Of a stretch of DNA of 64,000 nt, positions 33,151 to 44,520 are shown one piece after another; position 1 is the first letter of the stretch, and every line of letters begins with the position of its first letter. Location: positions 51,334,068 to 51,398,067 of the forward strand of contig NC_052511.1 in assembly GCF_014356525.2 (NCBI RefSeq). The letters are read 5' to 3'. The position numbers and the translations under genes were made by a program. The notes below the pieces were generated by a model. It was not told the origin of the DNA, did not search any database, and worked only from the letters and a program-made list of their open reading frames with translations. Origin of the DNA: Nilaparvata lugens. Taxonomy: Eukaryota > Arthropoda > Insecta > Hemiptera > Delphacidae.

Positions 33151-33391
33151 TAGCACACTTGAAATTTGGACAATATGAAAGTCAACAATGCTTGCCGTCG
33201 TCGACTGCGAAAATTTACGCACAAACGAAAATGCACCTTTACATGTTTTTAATGAAGATGAATTGTCTCAAACATGTATAAAGTTCTATACAGATGCGTT
33301 TTTCATTCAAATATTCTTCATGAAATTGAATTGTCCCAAACACACCTATAAAGTCCTATAACGATACAGGATCCTTCATACATACAAGTCC

Positions 33392-33545
33392 TTAAGGTCC
33401 AATTCACACTGAAGTGAGGTGGCGCTGGCGTGGCACTGGGTTTTTGCCACTTCCACGCCACTCCTATATATAAACATATTGTTCGATGCAAATTGGAGTG
33501 GCGTTTCGCCACACCACTTCTGTTTGTATTGATCAAGTTGTGCCT
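33392..33545. repeat. G+C-rich hairpin sequence
   Basis: AAGTGAGGTGGCGCTGGCGT and TGGCGTTTCGCCACACCACT are rough inverse parts of a fold-back repeat. Confidence 0.5.
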
Positions 33546-33644
33546 GTTGATCCTCCCAAATTATTTTTAAAAATAATTTTGTATCATTGAATCAATAAAT
33601 TTAAATAATATAAATTCAAATAATATATTTTTAAGAATACTAGT

Positions 33645-34045
33645 AGTTCTGTGAACAGTAGACCTCACGCAGTATTCTCATCCACAAGTACCTGATTGAA
33701 ACTATAGACATTATGGAAATACAGCAATAAATTGGCTTCTCCACACATCTGTATAATCACTTGTCAGCTGATTTATGATTAATAATTCTATAGTCTGATT
33801 TTTATTCTAATATTGGCGTATGAAGGAGGCTCCTTTTTCCTTTTATATGATCCTTGAAATGCAAAATTTCCAAAAACCTTGTATATACGTCGACGCGCAA
33901 TTAAAAAAGGAACATACCTGTCAAATTTCATGAAAATCCATTACCTCGTTTCGCCGTAAATGCGCAACATATAAACATTTAAACATTAAGAGAAATGCCA
34001 AACCGTCGACTTGAATCTTGGACCTCACTTCTCTCGGTCAAAAAG
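33645..34045 (+). mobile_element. About 400-bp dispersed element, copy 2
   Basis: Starts TACTAGTAGTTCTGTGAACA and ends near TGGACCTCACTTCTCTCGGT. Almost collinear with 57672-58085. Confidence 0.75.
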
Positions 34046-34489
34046 AATATGTTCACATGATAGTTGAAAAAATCAGCGTCACACCACCGCCACGTCCGTA
34101 CAACGTCATCGCCACGACACTGCAGTACTTATACTTGAAAAATCTATGCCAGTTTAGATTTTGTATCATCAAATAAAACTACACCATTGTCCATGAATTA
34201 AAGTAGGCAACACAACAATAATTGTTATTATAAAGTCCTGTAAATACATAATTTATGTTTGGAATTTTTGTAAATCATATCAAATTGTAGATTTTATTGT
34301 TAATCCCACTATATTGGGTACTTTAAATCAATGTAATGGTTTAATTTAATTGTATTAGGTAGTTTAATTTTGGCAAAAAGTCAGTTCGGAGTGTAGCAGT
34401 TCTGTATATTATTTATTCCTTTAATCCCTATAAGGTTATCCCTATATCCCTATGAGGTTAATATTAAATTTAAGGTTAAGGTAATGTAA

Positions 34490-34655
34490 TAATAATATCG
34501 AGTGACCTGGCTGGCTCAGGTCTGGTGTCTGTTTCAGGTCGTTTTCATGTTTTCAGGTCGCAACTGATCAATTTCAGGGCCTATGGCATGACCTAACGAC
34601 TGCTTTTTAGGCAGCCGGGACCGACGGCTTAACGTGTTCATCCGAAACAAAGGTT
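34490..34655 (-). repeat. SINE/LINE tail shared with 47405-47565
   Basis: On the minus strand GGATGAACACGTTAAGCCGT and CGGTCCCGGCTGCCTAAAAA lead into CTGAGCCAGCCAGGTCACTC and an ATTATTA end. The 47405 copy has the same order on the plus strand. Confidence 0.7.
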
Positions 34656-34699
34656 AAGGTTAATCCGTAAGGTATCTCTTATAGGATATTATTTCAAAT

Positions 34700-34885
34700 A
34701 TTCAAATTACAACACAGCAGTCTGATTTTCATGATTAAAAGCTATTAGCTTCAACTCACGTTTGTGGTGCGCTTTCGGACGCGCTCTCAATACAGAGTGT
34801 TGAAAAAGAACCTAGCGTCCGAAAGCTCTTCACAAATGTGAGTAGAAGTTAATAGTTTCTAATCATAAAAATCATACTGCCATGT
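34700..34885. mobile_element. Fold-back MITE
   Basis: GCAGTCTGATTTTCATGATT at the left is answered by AATCATAAAAATCATACTGC at the right; inner arms CTTTCGGACGC and GCGTCCGAAAG. Confidence 0.75.
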
Positions 34886-35038
34886 CGTAATCTAAGTATT
34901 TGAAAGTGATCATTAACAAGCAGTTCGTAATGGACAGAAAAATTGAAGAGTTCTATTGTTTGTTCTATTGCAAACCTATTATATTGACTTTTTCCTGTTA
35001 TATTGACTTTTTCTAACATATTGAATTCTTTTTGACAG

Positions 35039-35196
35039 AAAAAGGATCACTAGATCTCGCTTCCACCCACAGTGCCCTGGTTTGGACCAGCTGCCCTCTG
35101 CAGGTTGCTGAACGGAAAGGATGTGTTCTAAGGAACAAAAACAATTATAAAGAGAAGTTGCTGTTATCTATTGTCGATAATTCCGGTTGTTACAAG
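35039..35196 (+). CDS. spd-2: spd-2 exon 14
   Basis: About residues 926-978 (SALVWTSCPLQVAERKGCVL, then NNYKEKLLLSIVDNSGCYK), two PapD-like strands of the next module. The acceptor is TTCTTTTTGACAG and the donor GTGAGA at 35197; phase 1 in, 0 out. The next exon can be 36979 or its duplicate at 42386, both phase 0. Confidence 0.83.
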
Positions 35197-35329
35197 GTGA
35201 GAATTTCTATTAAATTTATAATTATTATCCATTGCCATGAGTATTTTGACAAACACATGGAAATCTCCAGGTACATAAATAAATATCACAATCAAGAACA
35301 TAATAAAGTCAATTATTCACACAACTTGC

Positions 35330-35862
35330 AGAAGAGTATTAGGGTGGCCACTAACGACTGGACAAGTGTGTTGAACTTAATTGATACTTACTTACTTGAT
35401 ACTTGTTGTCGTTGTCGAAGACTGGGGATTCCAGATAGACAGTGTCATGAACAAGGTTGGTTGGTAGCCATATTGGTTAGTCGTTGGAGTAGATTTGATT
35501 CAAAAAAGGGGCTCATCCTCAAGCTCAGCAAATGAGTAGATTGGCCTGTCGTTCAGCTTCAGCTTCACTGTGCTAAGCAGTTTATCTCTTGGTAGATTTC
35601 TCACTTCGCTTGGCAGCCTGTTGAACATCCGAATGGCTGCTGCTCGGTAGCTGTTGTAGGTGCTGCTCAATCGTGTGCGGGATGCCTCAAGGTCAGCAGC
35701 TCGGCACGTATTGTGGCTGTGGATTTCACCTCTTCTCGTCCAGGCTTCCTGGTTGTCCATCAGGTGTGAGAGTGAGCAGAACACGGACTGACTGTCGATG
35801 GTGAGGATACCCATACCCTTGAAGAGAGGTTTACAGTGTATGAACACATGTTCGTCGTACAT
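35330..35862 (-). mobile_element. 5'-truncated LINE, ORF2 C-terminus
   Basis: The minus-strand frame 35862-35500 includes HCKPLFKGMGILTIDSQSVF, YNSYRAAAIRMFNRLPSEVR and LLSTVKLKL, diagnostic of a jockey/CR1-like ORF2 tail. The 3' end carries short AAGT-type repeats near 35380-35400. Confidence 0.75.
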
Positions 35863-36059
35863 GTTGTGTCATGTGTCATCAGCGAAAGGCTTCTAACAAA
35901 ATCTTTTAGGTTAGGTTTTTGTGTATTACCTACTTTTTTGTTGTTTATTCTTTCTTCGCTGCTCTATTTGAGGCTAAATTATTTTTGCATCATTATAATT
36001 TGTAATTTTCCAGTGGTTTATTTAATGATATTGGTTGTTTGTTTTTAGTTAGAAACTGC

Positions 36060-36569
36060 TGTCAAACAGCTCTTTTTTGTTTGAAGCATTTCACGTGAAT
36101 GTCTTTCTTGTCCAAAGACACGATGTTTGTTCACACATGTTCATCACACTTGTCCTGTCTCAAGTGACCACCCTTAACCTAGCTCCGTAGTGCAGGCTGG
36201 ATGCTTGTCTGACTCGGACTAGGCGCTGAGACAGCAAATAATAGCAAGGTTGGTGGGAATGCGAGCGGCCGCAGTAACATCTTCCACCCAGCAATGGTCG
36301 GCGTAGTTCCGCCTAGCGGACAGACGAAAGATCAATCCAGTCGGTTATTTGATCCCTCCAGCCAGGCTCAGCCAAGCAGCCGAGACAAAAGAACAATGGA
36401 GTGGCGGTCTTATTCGCGTTCATCAGCAGTTTTCTTTCTCACGATTATTTTGATTTTTGTGATACCTATAATCAATAATAACTCCAGTCGCCAGTAAAAA
36501 GTTTCCAGAAACGTGGTGTACTACCATATTAATGACTTTTCATGATGATTTTTAATTATTTAAAAACAT
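36060..36569. other. Intron, nothing certain
   Basis: Short frames only. G+C is a little higher at 36180-36400, without a recognisable product. Confidence 0.35.
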
Positions 36570-36570
36570 T

Positions 36571-36905
36571 GTTGACATTCTGAGCCTTCAGGCTACACTT
36601 GGGGTCACTGAGAACGAATCTGCAATCAGAATTTCTCTAACACGAAAAATAACGAAAAAAACCTAGCTGTTGATCTTCCAGCAACCGTTAACAGTCATCC
36701 TGCAATGCGGCCGAAACACTTCCAAGCCAGACACCCATCTCAAATGACAACAACGCCAAGCTGTGAGAAACCATCCTGCACTGCGGCGCTAGGTTTACAG
36801 GCTGAAGCCCAGACCGATTCCAATTTTAATGTAGCTAAGTTACATACAAGGTAGCTTAGGTTGTATGATGTAGAACTTACGTTAGGTAATCCCCAAGAAT
36901 AAAAG
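36571..36905. repeat. Retroelement-like sequence, short form
   Basis: Matches 41409-41730. Unit B then has about 560 extra bases ending in AATAAATTATTATTATTAT before both copies resume at CCCCAAGAATAAAAGCCATA. Unit A therefore either lost this part or never gained it. Confidence 0.6.
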
Positions 36906-36978
36906 CCATACGAATATCATATCAGTTATTAAATAAAATTTTCCAATTATTATTCAAATATTTATTTGTAATTTGCAG

Positions 36979-37155
36979 TTAGTAGAGGAGAAAGGCAGCA
37001 CAGTACAAGAGATGCGGATCAGTTTAGAAGGCATGGAAAGCAGGCAGGTGACTGTGAGCTACTGTCCCCTGCAGGTGGGAGCATGTAAGGCCAGTCTGGT
37101 CATCACCAGGGCCAGTCACAAGGCCAGTACTGGCGGCCAGCCTAACCGCAAAGTG
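36979..37155 (+). CDS. spd-2: spd-2 exon 15 (copy A)
   Basis: Fifty-nine codons, about residues 979-1037: EEKGSTVQEMRISLEGMESR, VTVSYCPLQVGACKASLVI, then a Gly/Ser loop (ASTGGQPNRKV). This is the last-strand region of a PapD-like module just before LYGYGG. The acceptor is TTTGCAG; the unusual donor GTCAGT at 37156 was chosen because it alone keeps phase 0 with exon 16. The conserved Pro of the Y-x-P motif is present here. Confidence 0.83.
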
Positions 37156-37378
37156 GTCAGTATTCATCTGATCAATAGAAAAAACAATCTCGTCCGTGAA
37201 AACCTTATTTTGCTGCACACATTTACTTTTCTCTAGTTTGCAATACGAACCTAATCGCAAAATGGTCAGTTCATCTAAACAGTATAATACAGTGACATAG
37301 TTTGATTTATATACTTGTTCCCAATTATTGTCTTCTCGACACGGGTCATTTAACCATAAGTCAATACTCAAGCCGTAG

Positions 37379-37490
37379 TTGAAAGAATAAAACGTTGATG
37401 TTGACAATAACACTATATTTGTTCAAATTAATAATTATAAATACAGTGGTATTGACAACATCAACGCCTTATTCTTTTAATTATGGAGGA
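37379..37490. repeat. Imperfect inverted repeat
   Basis: GTTGAAAGAATAAAACGTTG at the left pairs with CAACGCCTTATTCTTTTAAT at the right; present in both duplication units (also about 42787-42897). Confidence 0.6.
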
Positions 37491-37539
37491 ATACCACAAC
37501 ATCTCATACCATACAATCAAATTATTATAACCATAGTTA

Positions 37540-40500
37540 ACAGACAGACAGACAGACAGACAAAAGTTTCTTTATTTCAAAAAAATCATTTAACAAAATA
37601 AAACATGCTGTGCTCATTCATTGTCATACAAAAAGAACTTAATAACCATTGTGTTACAACATCATCCTAGAACCAAAATTACCGTATATAAGTAAAAATA
37701 AATTTTATGTTAAGTGTCTAAAATAAAATGAAAGTATTGATTTAAATTTCAAATTTAGGTTTATAAATCTTAAACAGTAAACCATAAGATCTAACCTTGA
37801 GTTATTTCCACATATTTTCAAACTTCAACTTGTTCACTTTCAATAGGATATTAATTCTTCTCTACTAACCTTCAATACATAACCTTATATATTCTTCGTA
37901 TTTTTATTGATACACTTTCTTTATGCATACTACTTTTTAAGTTCTTCCGTCAAACAGTTGAAAATTCTGAGCCCAGCATAATGTGGTCCCCCCTCCAAGA
38001 GCGAAAGTCTATGAGTGGGGTACTGGAGGGTAAACATTTTATGTCTTGTGGGGTATCTGTGTGAAATGTTATCCTCCATGAATTTCTGCTTATTACTGTA
38101 AACAAAAGATGCAATATCCAAAAAATAAAGGGCTGGAATTGTTAATAATTTGAGTTTTTTGAAAATTGGCCTACATGAAACCCTAGATTCGGCTCCCTCA
38201 ATAACCTGATTGCTTTCTTTTGCTTACGGAACATATTCTGAAGGTTTGTCTGGTTGCTGCCCCAGAATAAGATACTGTATCTGATGTGAGACATGAAATA
38301 GCCATGATAGACAGTTAGTGCTGTGTTTCTATTTGCCACTCTGACTATTGTTTTCAAGGCAAAAATAGCACGGGACAACTTCGCATCCAATGCTTTTACG
38401 TGGCTATCCCACTTAACATTTCCCTGCAGGTCAACACCAAGAAATCTAATCATCTCAGCAGCGCAACATTCCTCTCCTGTTGTTGAGTAAAGAGTATGTG
38501 GGAGACTTCCAGAGCCCCAGTAGAAAATTTGAGATGATGGGTTTTCTTCAAATTTAATTTTAGAAGATTACAGCTGAACCAATGGCTAAGCTGGTTAAGA
38601 GCCTGTACTGATTTCCGCTGTACTTCATCATCATCTTCACCCTTCACAATCACAGTGGTATCATCTGCATAGAGAATGAGGTCAGAGCTAATACTATGAG
38701 GGAGGTCATTAATAATAATATTGAAAAGTACAGGACCCAAGATCGACCCTGAGGAACCCCACATAGATTTTCTTTCCACTCAGATGTTTCTACCCCGCCA
38801 CATCCGTTTGTAAGTCTGACTGCCTGAAATCTCCCCGAGAGATATGAATTGAAAAACCTGGCTGCTTTTCCCGTAAATCCATAAAATTCTAACTTTTTCA
38901 GCAACAATCCATGGTCGACCATGTCGAAGGCCCGGGAGAGGTCACAGAAGAGGCCAATGGCACCCTGAGACCCATCCAGAGCCCTCAACACGCTCGTTAC
39001 CACTTCAAAAATTGCGGACTTTGTTGAGAAACCCTTTCTGAAACCATATTGTTTCTCATGAAGTATGGAGCTACTTTCTAAAAATCTGGTAATTTGGTTA
39101 AAAACAGCCCTTTCAAAAATCTTAGAGAAAACAGTCAGCAGGGCAACAGGGCGATAATTTTTAACATCTTTCCTATCCTCTTTCTTATACAGTGGTTTGA
39201 TAATTGCAAATTTGAGTTTTTCGGGGAATTCACCATTCATAAGACACAAGCTGATTGCATGCCTCAGAGGTTCAGCAATTATTGGGCATGCAGCTTTTAT
39301 TACTGAGCTTGGAATATCATCCCACCCGGTCGATTTGGTATTCTTCAATCCCAGAATAATTTTCTCAACCTCACCTCTGCTTAATCTCTTGAAACAAAAC
39401 TGTCTACCTTGTCCTTGAGCATTTCTCAGAAGATTTATACATTCTCTCAACAACATTGGTCGAGAAACTTCATTATCAGACCGCAGAAAATGATTGTTGA
39501 AAAGTGTAGCTACATCCTTAGAATCAGAAATGACCTTGCCTCCCTCATTCAATTCAATATTTATGTTAGTGTTTTTTTGTAATCCTAGCTCATTTTTGAC
39601 AACTGCCCATGTACCAGCATTCAAATTGGAAGATTTGGAGATGAATTCCTCGTTATTCCGTTGTTTAGCTACAGAGATAACCTTTCTAAGAATTTTCTTG
39701 TAAGCCTGAAAATACTCTAAAAAAGACGGACTCCTATTAGTTTTGGCCTCAATAAACAGCTTTCTCTTCATATCACATGACGTTCTTATACCCTGAGTTA
39801 ACCACTGCTTTTTCAAATGAGATTTGTTCTTTTTGAAATGTTTATCAGGGAAAGCTGATAAGAAGGATGAATGAAATTCCGAAAAGAAAATATTGAATGC
39901 AGTTTCAGCAGTTGAAGCATTAAAACAAGAATGCCATTTTTTGTTTCTCAATAATTTCAAAAATGTTTCAATTGATGCTTTATTTATAACTCGTTTGGAC
40001 AGATAAATGTTTTTTTGAGTGGGTTCACATTTTGCTTGAGCTGGATTATCTGGGCCGAGTGATCGGACATTCCCAAGTCAACTGTACTACCATTGCACCA
40101 TCTAACATGATATTATTTATAACATTATCAATACAAGTGGATGTTTGTGATGTTATTCGAGAGGGCTCCTTCAAAATAAAGTTAAGATTATAGGAATTCG
40201 TCAAATTATAAAACTCAAAGCTACTTGAAGTTTCCTTCAGCATGTCAATGTTGAAATCTCCACAGATGAAAAGCTTTCTGTTTTTAAGCCGACAGTTATG
40301 TGGTCGAGCAGCCGTTCATAAGTGTCAAAGAAAAGTTTAATGTCACTGTTTGGAGGCCTGTAAACGACTACAATAAGAGCTACTTGTTCAATACCTTTAC
40401 CTTTCAGTTTAAATTCTATTGCAGCACATTCAAAAACACTCTCTGTTGTAATAAATTAATATCATCCCGTAATCTGAATTCAAGGTCTTTATTCAAAAGT

Positions 40501-40740
40501 ATACAGACTCCTCCTCTACTTTTAGATTTTCTGCAATAATGAGAAGCTATCTGATACTTGGACAGTGTATTCAAAAGAGAAATATTATCAGAAGTCAACC
40601 AATGTTCTGTCAAAGTAACAGCCAAAGGACTAATTTGACAAGTGAACAGCTGTTCGAGATCCTCAAGTTTGTTGTTTACTCCCTGTATATTACAATTCAT
40701 AAGCAATAGATATTCAAAGCTTGTTTCTTATTGGGTCGAT
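37540..40740 (-). mobile_element. LINE with endonuclease and reverse transcriptase, degenerate
   Basis: Reads on the minus strand. The APE-type endonuclease start is at 40706 (NIQGVNNKLEDLEQLF, LTEHWLTS, SRGGVCILLN) and is broken in several places. RT lies at 39960-38650 (ALLTVFSKIFERAVFNQITR, YGFRKGFSTKSAI, FCDLSRAFDMVDH), with a frameshift inside the G-V-P-Q-G-S motif near 38745; the YADD box follows in another frame (38779-38450), and a second shift comes before 38453-37930. The 3'UTR ends with AATAAA and (TCTG)n near 37540-37575. Likely jockey/CR1-like. Not functional as written. Confidence 0.88.
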
Positions 40741-41044
40741 TGAATAAAGCTACTTACTAGCAACTAATTAATTTTAGCTATTCTGATAAGATTGTAGCCT
40801 ACAGCCTCGAATCCTTGAAAATAACTTGAACATTTGCTTTTAAATGTCTTAGAATCAGCAATTGCTAGTTTCACCATAGAGAAAATAATATAGCATGATG
40901 TTATTCTACCTCTTCTCTATGTTTCTATTCAATCGACTTTTTTATAACCGGTTTTTGTTCGTGTTGAATTCATTCCATAATACGCATTTTACATTTTTTG
41001 TATTTGTGTCCCCAGAATTTTATCTTGATGTCTTTGTTTTGCAG

Positions 41045-41207
41045 CTGCATTTGTACGGGTACGGTGGCAAAGCAGTGCTTAACATCAGAGGCGTGAATAA
41101 GGACCCTGAGAATAGGATGTGGATGTACTTGGATCCGGATGAGATCACGGCCCAGTTCACACTCGAAAATAGTGGAGATGGAACCGCTTTTGTCAGGATC
41201 AGTCAAG
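41045..41207 (+). CDS. spd-2: spd-2 exon 16 (copy A), LYGYGG signature
   Basis: About residues 1038-1092: LHLYGYGGKAVLNIRGVNKD, then MWMYLDPDEITAQFTLENSG. The L-Y-G-Y-G-G turn followed by strands opening a new PapD-like module is what I recognise from CEP192/Spd-2 proteins. The acceptor is TTTGTTTTGCAG and the donor GTTAGC at 41208. Phase 0 in, 1 out. It differs from copy B at nine third positions, none changing an amino acid. Confidence 0.88.
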
Positions 41208-42385
41208 GTTAGCACAAATTTTAATTATTTATTTATCCATTTATACAATAACTACATTATCAAAATGATAGGGAGAGGAAAATTAAAAATAAGGTAACCT
41301 TGTGCTACTCCTCTCCCAAATTTCGATAACACATAGTCCGAAATAGGTTAATCTTGTAGTTCTTCATTCACAAAATTTTAGTCCTCAAGTATTTCATAAA
41401 GTAGATTTTGACATTCTGAGCCTTCAGGCTACACTTGGGGTCACTGAGAACGAATCTGCAATCAGAATTTCTCTAACACGAAAAATAACGAAAAAAACCT
41501 AGCTGTTGATCTTCCGGCAACCGTTAACAGTCATCCTGCAATGCGGCCGAAACACTTCCAAGCCAGACACCCATCTCAAATGACAACAACGCCAAGCTGT
41601 GAGAAACCATCCTGCACTGCGGCGCTAGGTTTACAGGCTGAAGCCCAGACCGATTCCAATTTTAATGTAGCTAAGTTACATACAAGTTAGCTTAGGTTGT
41701 ATGATGTGGAACTTACGTTAGGTAATCCAATCAATTCAATCTAAGAAATCTATTCAATGTGTGAAATATTCAAATCTAAGCTTAGTAGGTATTTGTTTCT
41801 GTTTGTGATGTAAATAGATATTATTATTCAAGGTAAAACAACCCAAGTTGGAGAGTGTAGATATAAGTGATTAAGTGCCCTAAGATTGCTCTAGAATATA
41901 TAGATGGCAAGGGATACGTTGAGTTGAATTTCTCACCTTATGATGAATGGATATAAGTGGAAGAGTAATTATATTGTTTGTTTTTAAATAGAGAAGACAA
42001 GTTTTGTTGATTCTAGTACCTAACAGTTTTCTTCGCGACAGGGATGTAGTAATTATTATTTATAGGTTTATAATTTTTCTAAATGACTAAAACTATTTGC
42101 TGGTAACTCCCATAAAGGAATCCTCGGGAGTACCTAATTTCTCTGATAAGGAAGCAATTGTATGATTATTTTGTTATATAATTTCATTGAAAATTGAAAT
42201 GTTTCTTCATACTGTTATGTTATATGTTTTCATTTGAAATTGTAATTGTGATTTTTCTTTTTTACGAGAAATAAATTATTATTATTATTATCCCCAAGAA
42301 TAAAAGCCATACGAATATCATATCAGTTACATGTGACTATCAATAATTTCCAATTATTATTCAAATATTTATTTGTAAATTGCAG

Positions 42386-42562
42386 TTAGTAGAGGAGAAA
42401 GGCGGCACAGTACAAGAGATGCGGATCAGTTTAGAAGGCATGGAAAGCAGGCAGGTGACTGTGAGCTACTGTGCCCTGCAGGTGGGAGCATGTAAGGCCA
42501 GTCTGGTCATCACCAGGGCCAGTCACAAGGCCAGTACTGGCGGCCAGCCTAACCGCAAAGTG
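42386..42562 (+). CDS. spd-2: spd-2 exon 15 duplicate (copy B)
   Basis: Same length, acceptor and donor (GTCAGT) as 36979-37155, with two differences, both amino-acid changing: Ser to Gly early in the exon, and Pro to Ala in the conserved Y-C-P-L segment. It can replace exon 15A, or follow it directly (phase 0 to 0), but it cannot follow exon 16A without a frameshift to an early stop. Whether it is transcribed is unknown. Confidence 0.65.
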
Positions 42563-42949
42563 GTCAGTATTCATCTAATCAATAGAAAAAACAATCTCTA
42601 GTCCGTGAAAACCTTATTTTGCTGCACACATTTACTTTTCTCTAGTTTGCAATACGAACCTAATCGCAAAATGGTCAGTTCATCTAAACAGTATAATACA
42701 GTGACATAGTTTGATTTATATACTTGTTCCCAATTATTGTCTTCTCGACACGGGTCATTTAACCATAAGTCAATACTCAAGCCGTAGTTGAAAGAATAAA
42801 ACGTTGATGTTGACAATAACACTATATTTGTTCAAATTAATAATTATAAATACAGTGGTATTGACAACATCAACGCCTTATTCTTTTAATTATGGAGGAA
42901 TACCACAACATCTCATACCATACAATCAAATTATTATAACCATAGTTAA

Positions 42950-43352
42950 CAGACAGACAGACAGACAGACAAAAGTTTCTTTATTTCAAAAAAAATCATT
43001 TAACAAAATAAAACATGCTGTGCTCATTCATTGTCATACAAAAAAGAACTTAATAACCATTGTGTTACAACATCATCCTAGAACCAAAATTACCGTATAT
43101 AAGTAAAAATAAATTTTATGTTAAGTGTCTAAAATAAAATGAAAGTATTGATTTAAATTTCAAATTTAGGTTTATAAATCTTAAACAGTAAACCATAAGA
43201 TCTAACCTTGAGTTATTTCCACATATTTTCAAACTTCAACTTGTTCACTTTCAATAGGATATTAATTCTTCTCTACTAACCTTCAATACATAACCTTATA
43301 TATTCTTCGTATTTTTATTGATACACTTTCTTTATGCATACTACTTTTTAAT
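42950..43352 (-). mobile_element. 3' end of the LINE kept in unit B
   Basis: Nearly identical to 37540-37945, including the (TCTG)n tail and AATAAA. The sequence departs from unit A exactly at the LINE stop-codon region. Confidence 0.8.
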
Positions 43353-43419
43353 TTGTTCCTCAATTTTTATATTGAATTCTTCATATTCCAGCTTCTCGGC
43401 CTGTTGGCTAAAATCATAG

Positions 43420-43574
43420 TGGCGGTTACGCAAAAGCCGGTTAGATTTTAATTGTGATTAATCCCACGAGAACCAATCAGAGAAGCCGTCTTATCACAAA
43501 AAGGCCTTTTCTGATTGGTTCTCGTGAAATTAATCACGGTTAAGATTTAACCGGCTTTTGTGCAACCGGGCCAT
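43420..43574. mobile_element. Fold-back MITE, GCCGGTT...CAACCGGG family
   Basis: CAAAAGCCGGTTAGATTTTA and, inverted, TAACCGGCTTTTGTGCAACC. Present only in unit B. Confidence 0.82.
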
Positions 43575-43958
43575 AGTATAGTGTAGCTTCATTCAGATTG
43601 AATCGCCTTATTCTCGAGTTTATCACCTTCAATATATTGGGTAGATTGAATAAAAGCTACTAACTAGGAACTAATTAATTCTAGCTATTCTGATAAGATT
43701 GTAGCCCACAGCCTTGAATCCTTGAAAATAACTTGAACATATGCTTTTAAAATTAGCCTACTTAGAATTAGCAATTGCTAGGTTTCACCATAGAGAAAAT
43801 AATATAGCATGATGTTTATTCTATCTCTTCTCAATGTTTCTATTCAATCGACTTTTTTATAACCGGTTTTTGTTCGTGTTGAATTCATTCCATAATACAC
43901 ATTTTACATTTTTTGTATTTGTGTCCCCAGAATTTATCTTGATCTCTTTGCTTTGCAG

Positions 43959-44121
43959 CTGCATTTGTACGGGTATGGGGGCAAAGCAGTGCTGAACATC
44001 AGAGGCGTGAACAAGGACCCTGAGAATAGAATGTGGATGTACTTGGATCCGGATGAGATCACGGCCCAATTCACACTCGAAAATAGCGGCGATGGAACCG
44101 CTTTTGTCAGAATCAGTCAAG
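43959..44121 (+). CDS. spd-2: spd-2 exon 16 duplicate (copy B)
   Basis: Encodes exactly the same 54 residues as exon 16A despite nine nucleotide differences. Acceptor CTTTGCAG, donor GTTAGC. Phase 0 in, 1 out, so it joins exon 17 as well as copy A does. Complete protein identity with nine silent changes suggests selection on both copies or two alleles of one functional exon. Confidence 0.75.
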
Positions 44122-44396
44122 GTTAGCACAAATTTTAATCATTTATTCATTCATTTATACAATAACTGCATTATCAAAATGATAGGGAGAGGAAAAGAAA
44201 AAATAAGGTAACCTTTTGCTACTCCTGTCCCAAATTTCGATAACACATAGTCCGATATAGGTTGAGTCTTGTAGTTCTTCAATTCAAAAAATTTTCAGTC
44301 CTCAAGTATTTTTACAAATTAGATTTTAAATTTAGATGCTTCATTTATCACACAATTTATTCCTCTACGAAAATAAAACTATTAAAGTGTGCTGAA

Positions 44397-44520
44397 TTAT
44401 AGTGAGGTCCACGTTATAATGACAGTGTATTTGATTATAATGGTGTTGCTATCTTTGTCTATCATTCGTAAAAGAAGATGGCGCTATCCTTTTCTAGCTC
44501 CGCAAGAACATAATTAATAG
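44397..44520. mobile_element. MITE, left half only
   Basis: AGTGAGGTCCACGTTATAAT followed by the subterminal GTCTATCATTC block, then unrelated sequence. Confidence 0.65.

Larger units (their letters stand above)
36570..41408 (+). repeat. Tandem duplication, unit A (contains exons 15 and 16)
   Basis: Unit A begins GACATTCTGAGCCTTCAGGC and ends AAGTAGATTTT, where unit B starts with the same GACATTCTGAGCC. It holds exon 15 (36979), a reverse LINE (37540-40740) and exon 16 (41045). The left portion is about 99% identical to unit B by eye; the right portion near exon 16 is about 95%. Confidence 0.85.
41409..44310 (+). repeat. Tandem duplication, unit B (second copy of exons 15 and 16)
   Basis: Collinear with unit A but without the LINE coding region: only the LINE 3' end (about 42950-43352) remains, followed by about 280 bp not seen in unit A (43353-43635, including a fold-back MITE). 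Unit B also has about 560 bp (41730-42290) lacking from unit A. It ends near TAGATTTTAAATTTAGATGC. Confidence 0.85.

Noticed and set aside
35197..35535. Reading frame continuing past the exon 14 donor
   Set aside because: After 35196 the translation becomes low-complexity and runs into a reverse LINE; the GTGAGA donor and phase fit make this read-through into the intron.
36294..36497. Frame with a hydrophobic tail (FFLTIILIFVIPIINN)
   Set aside because: A short intronic frame without splice or family support; the membrane-like tail is expected by chance in T-rich DNA.
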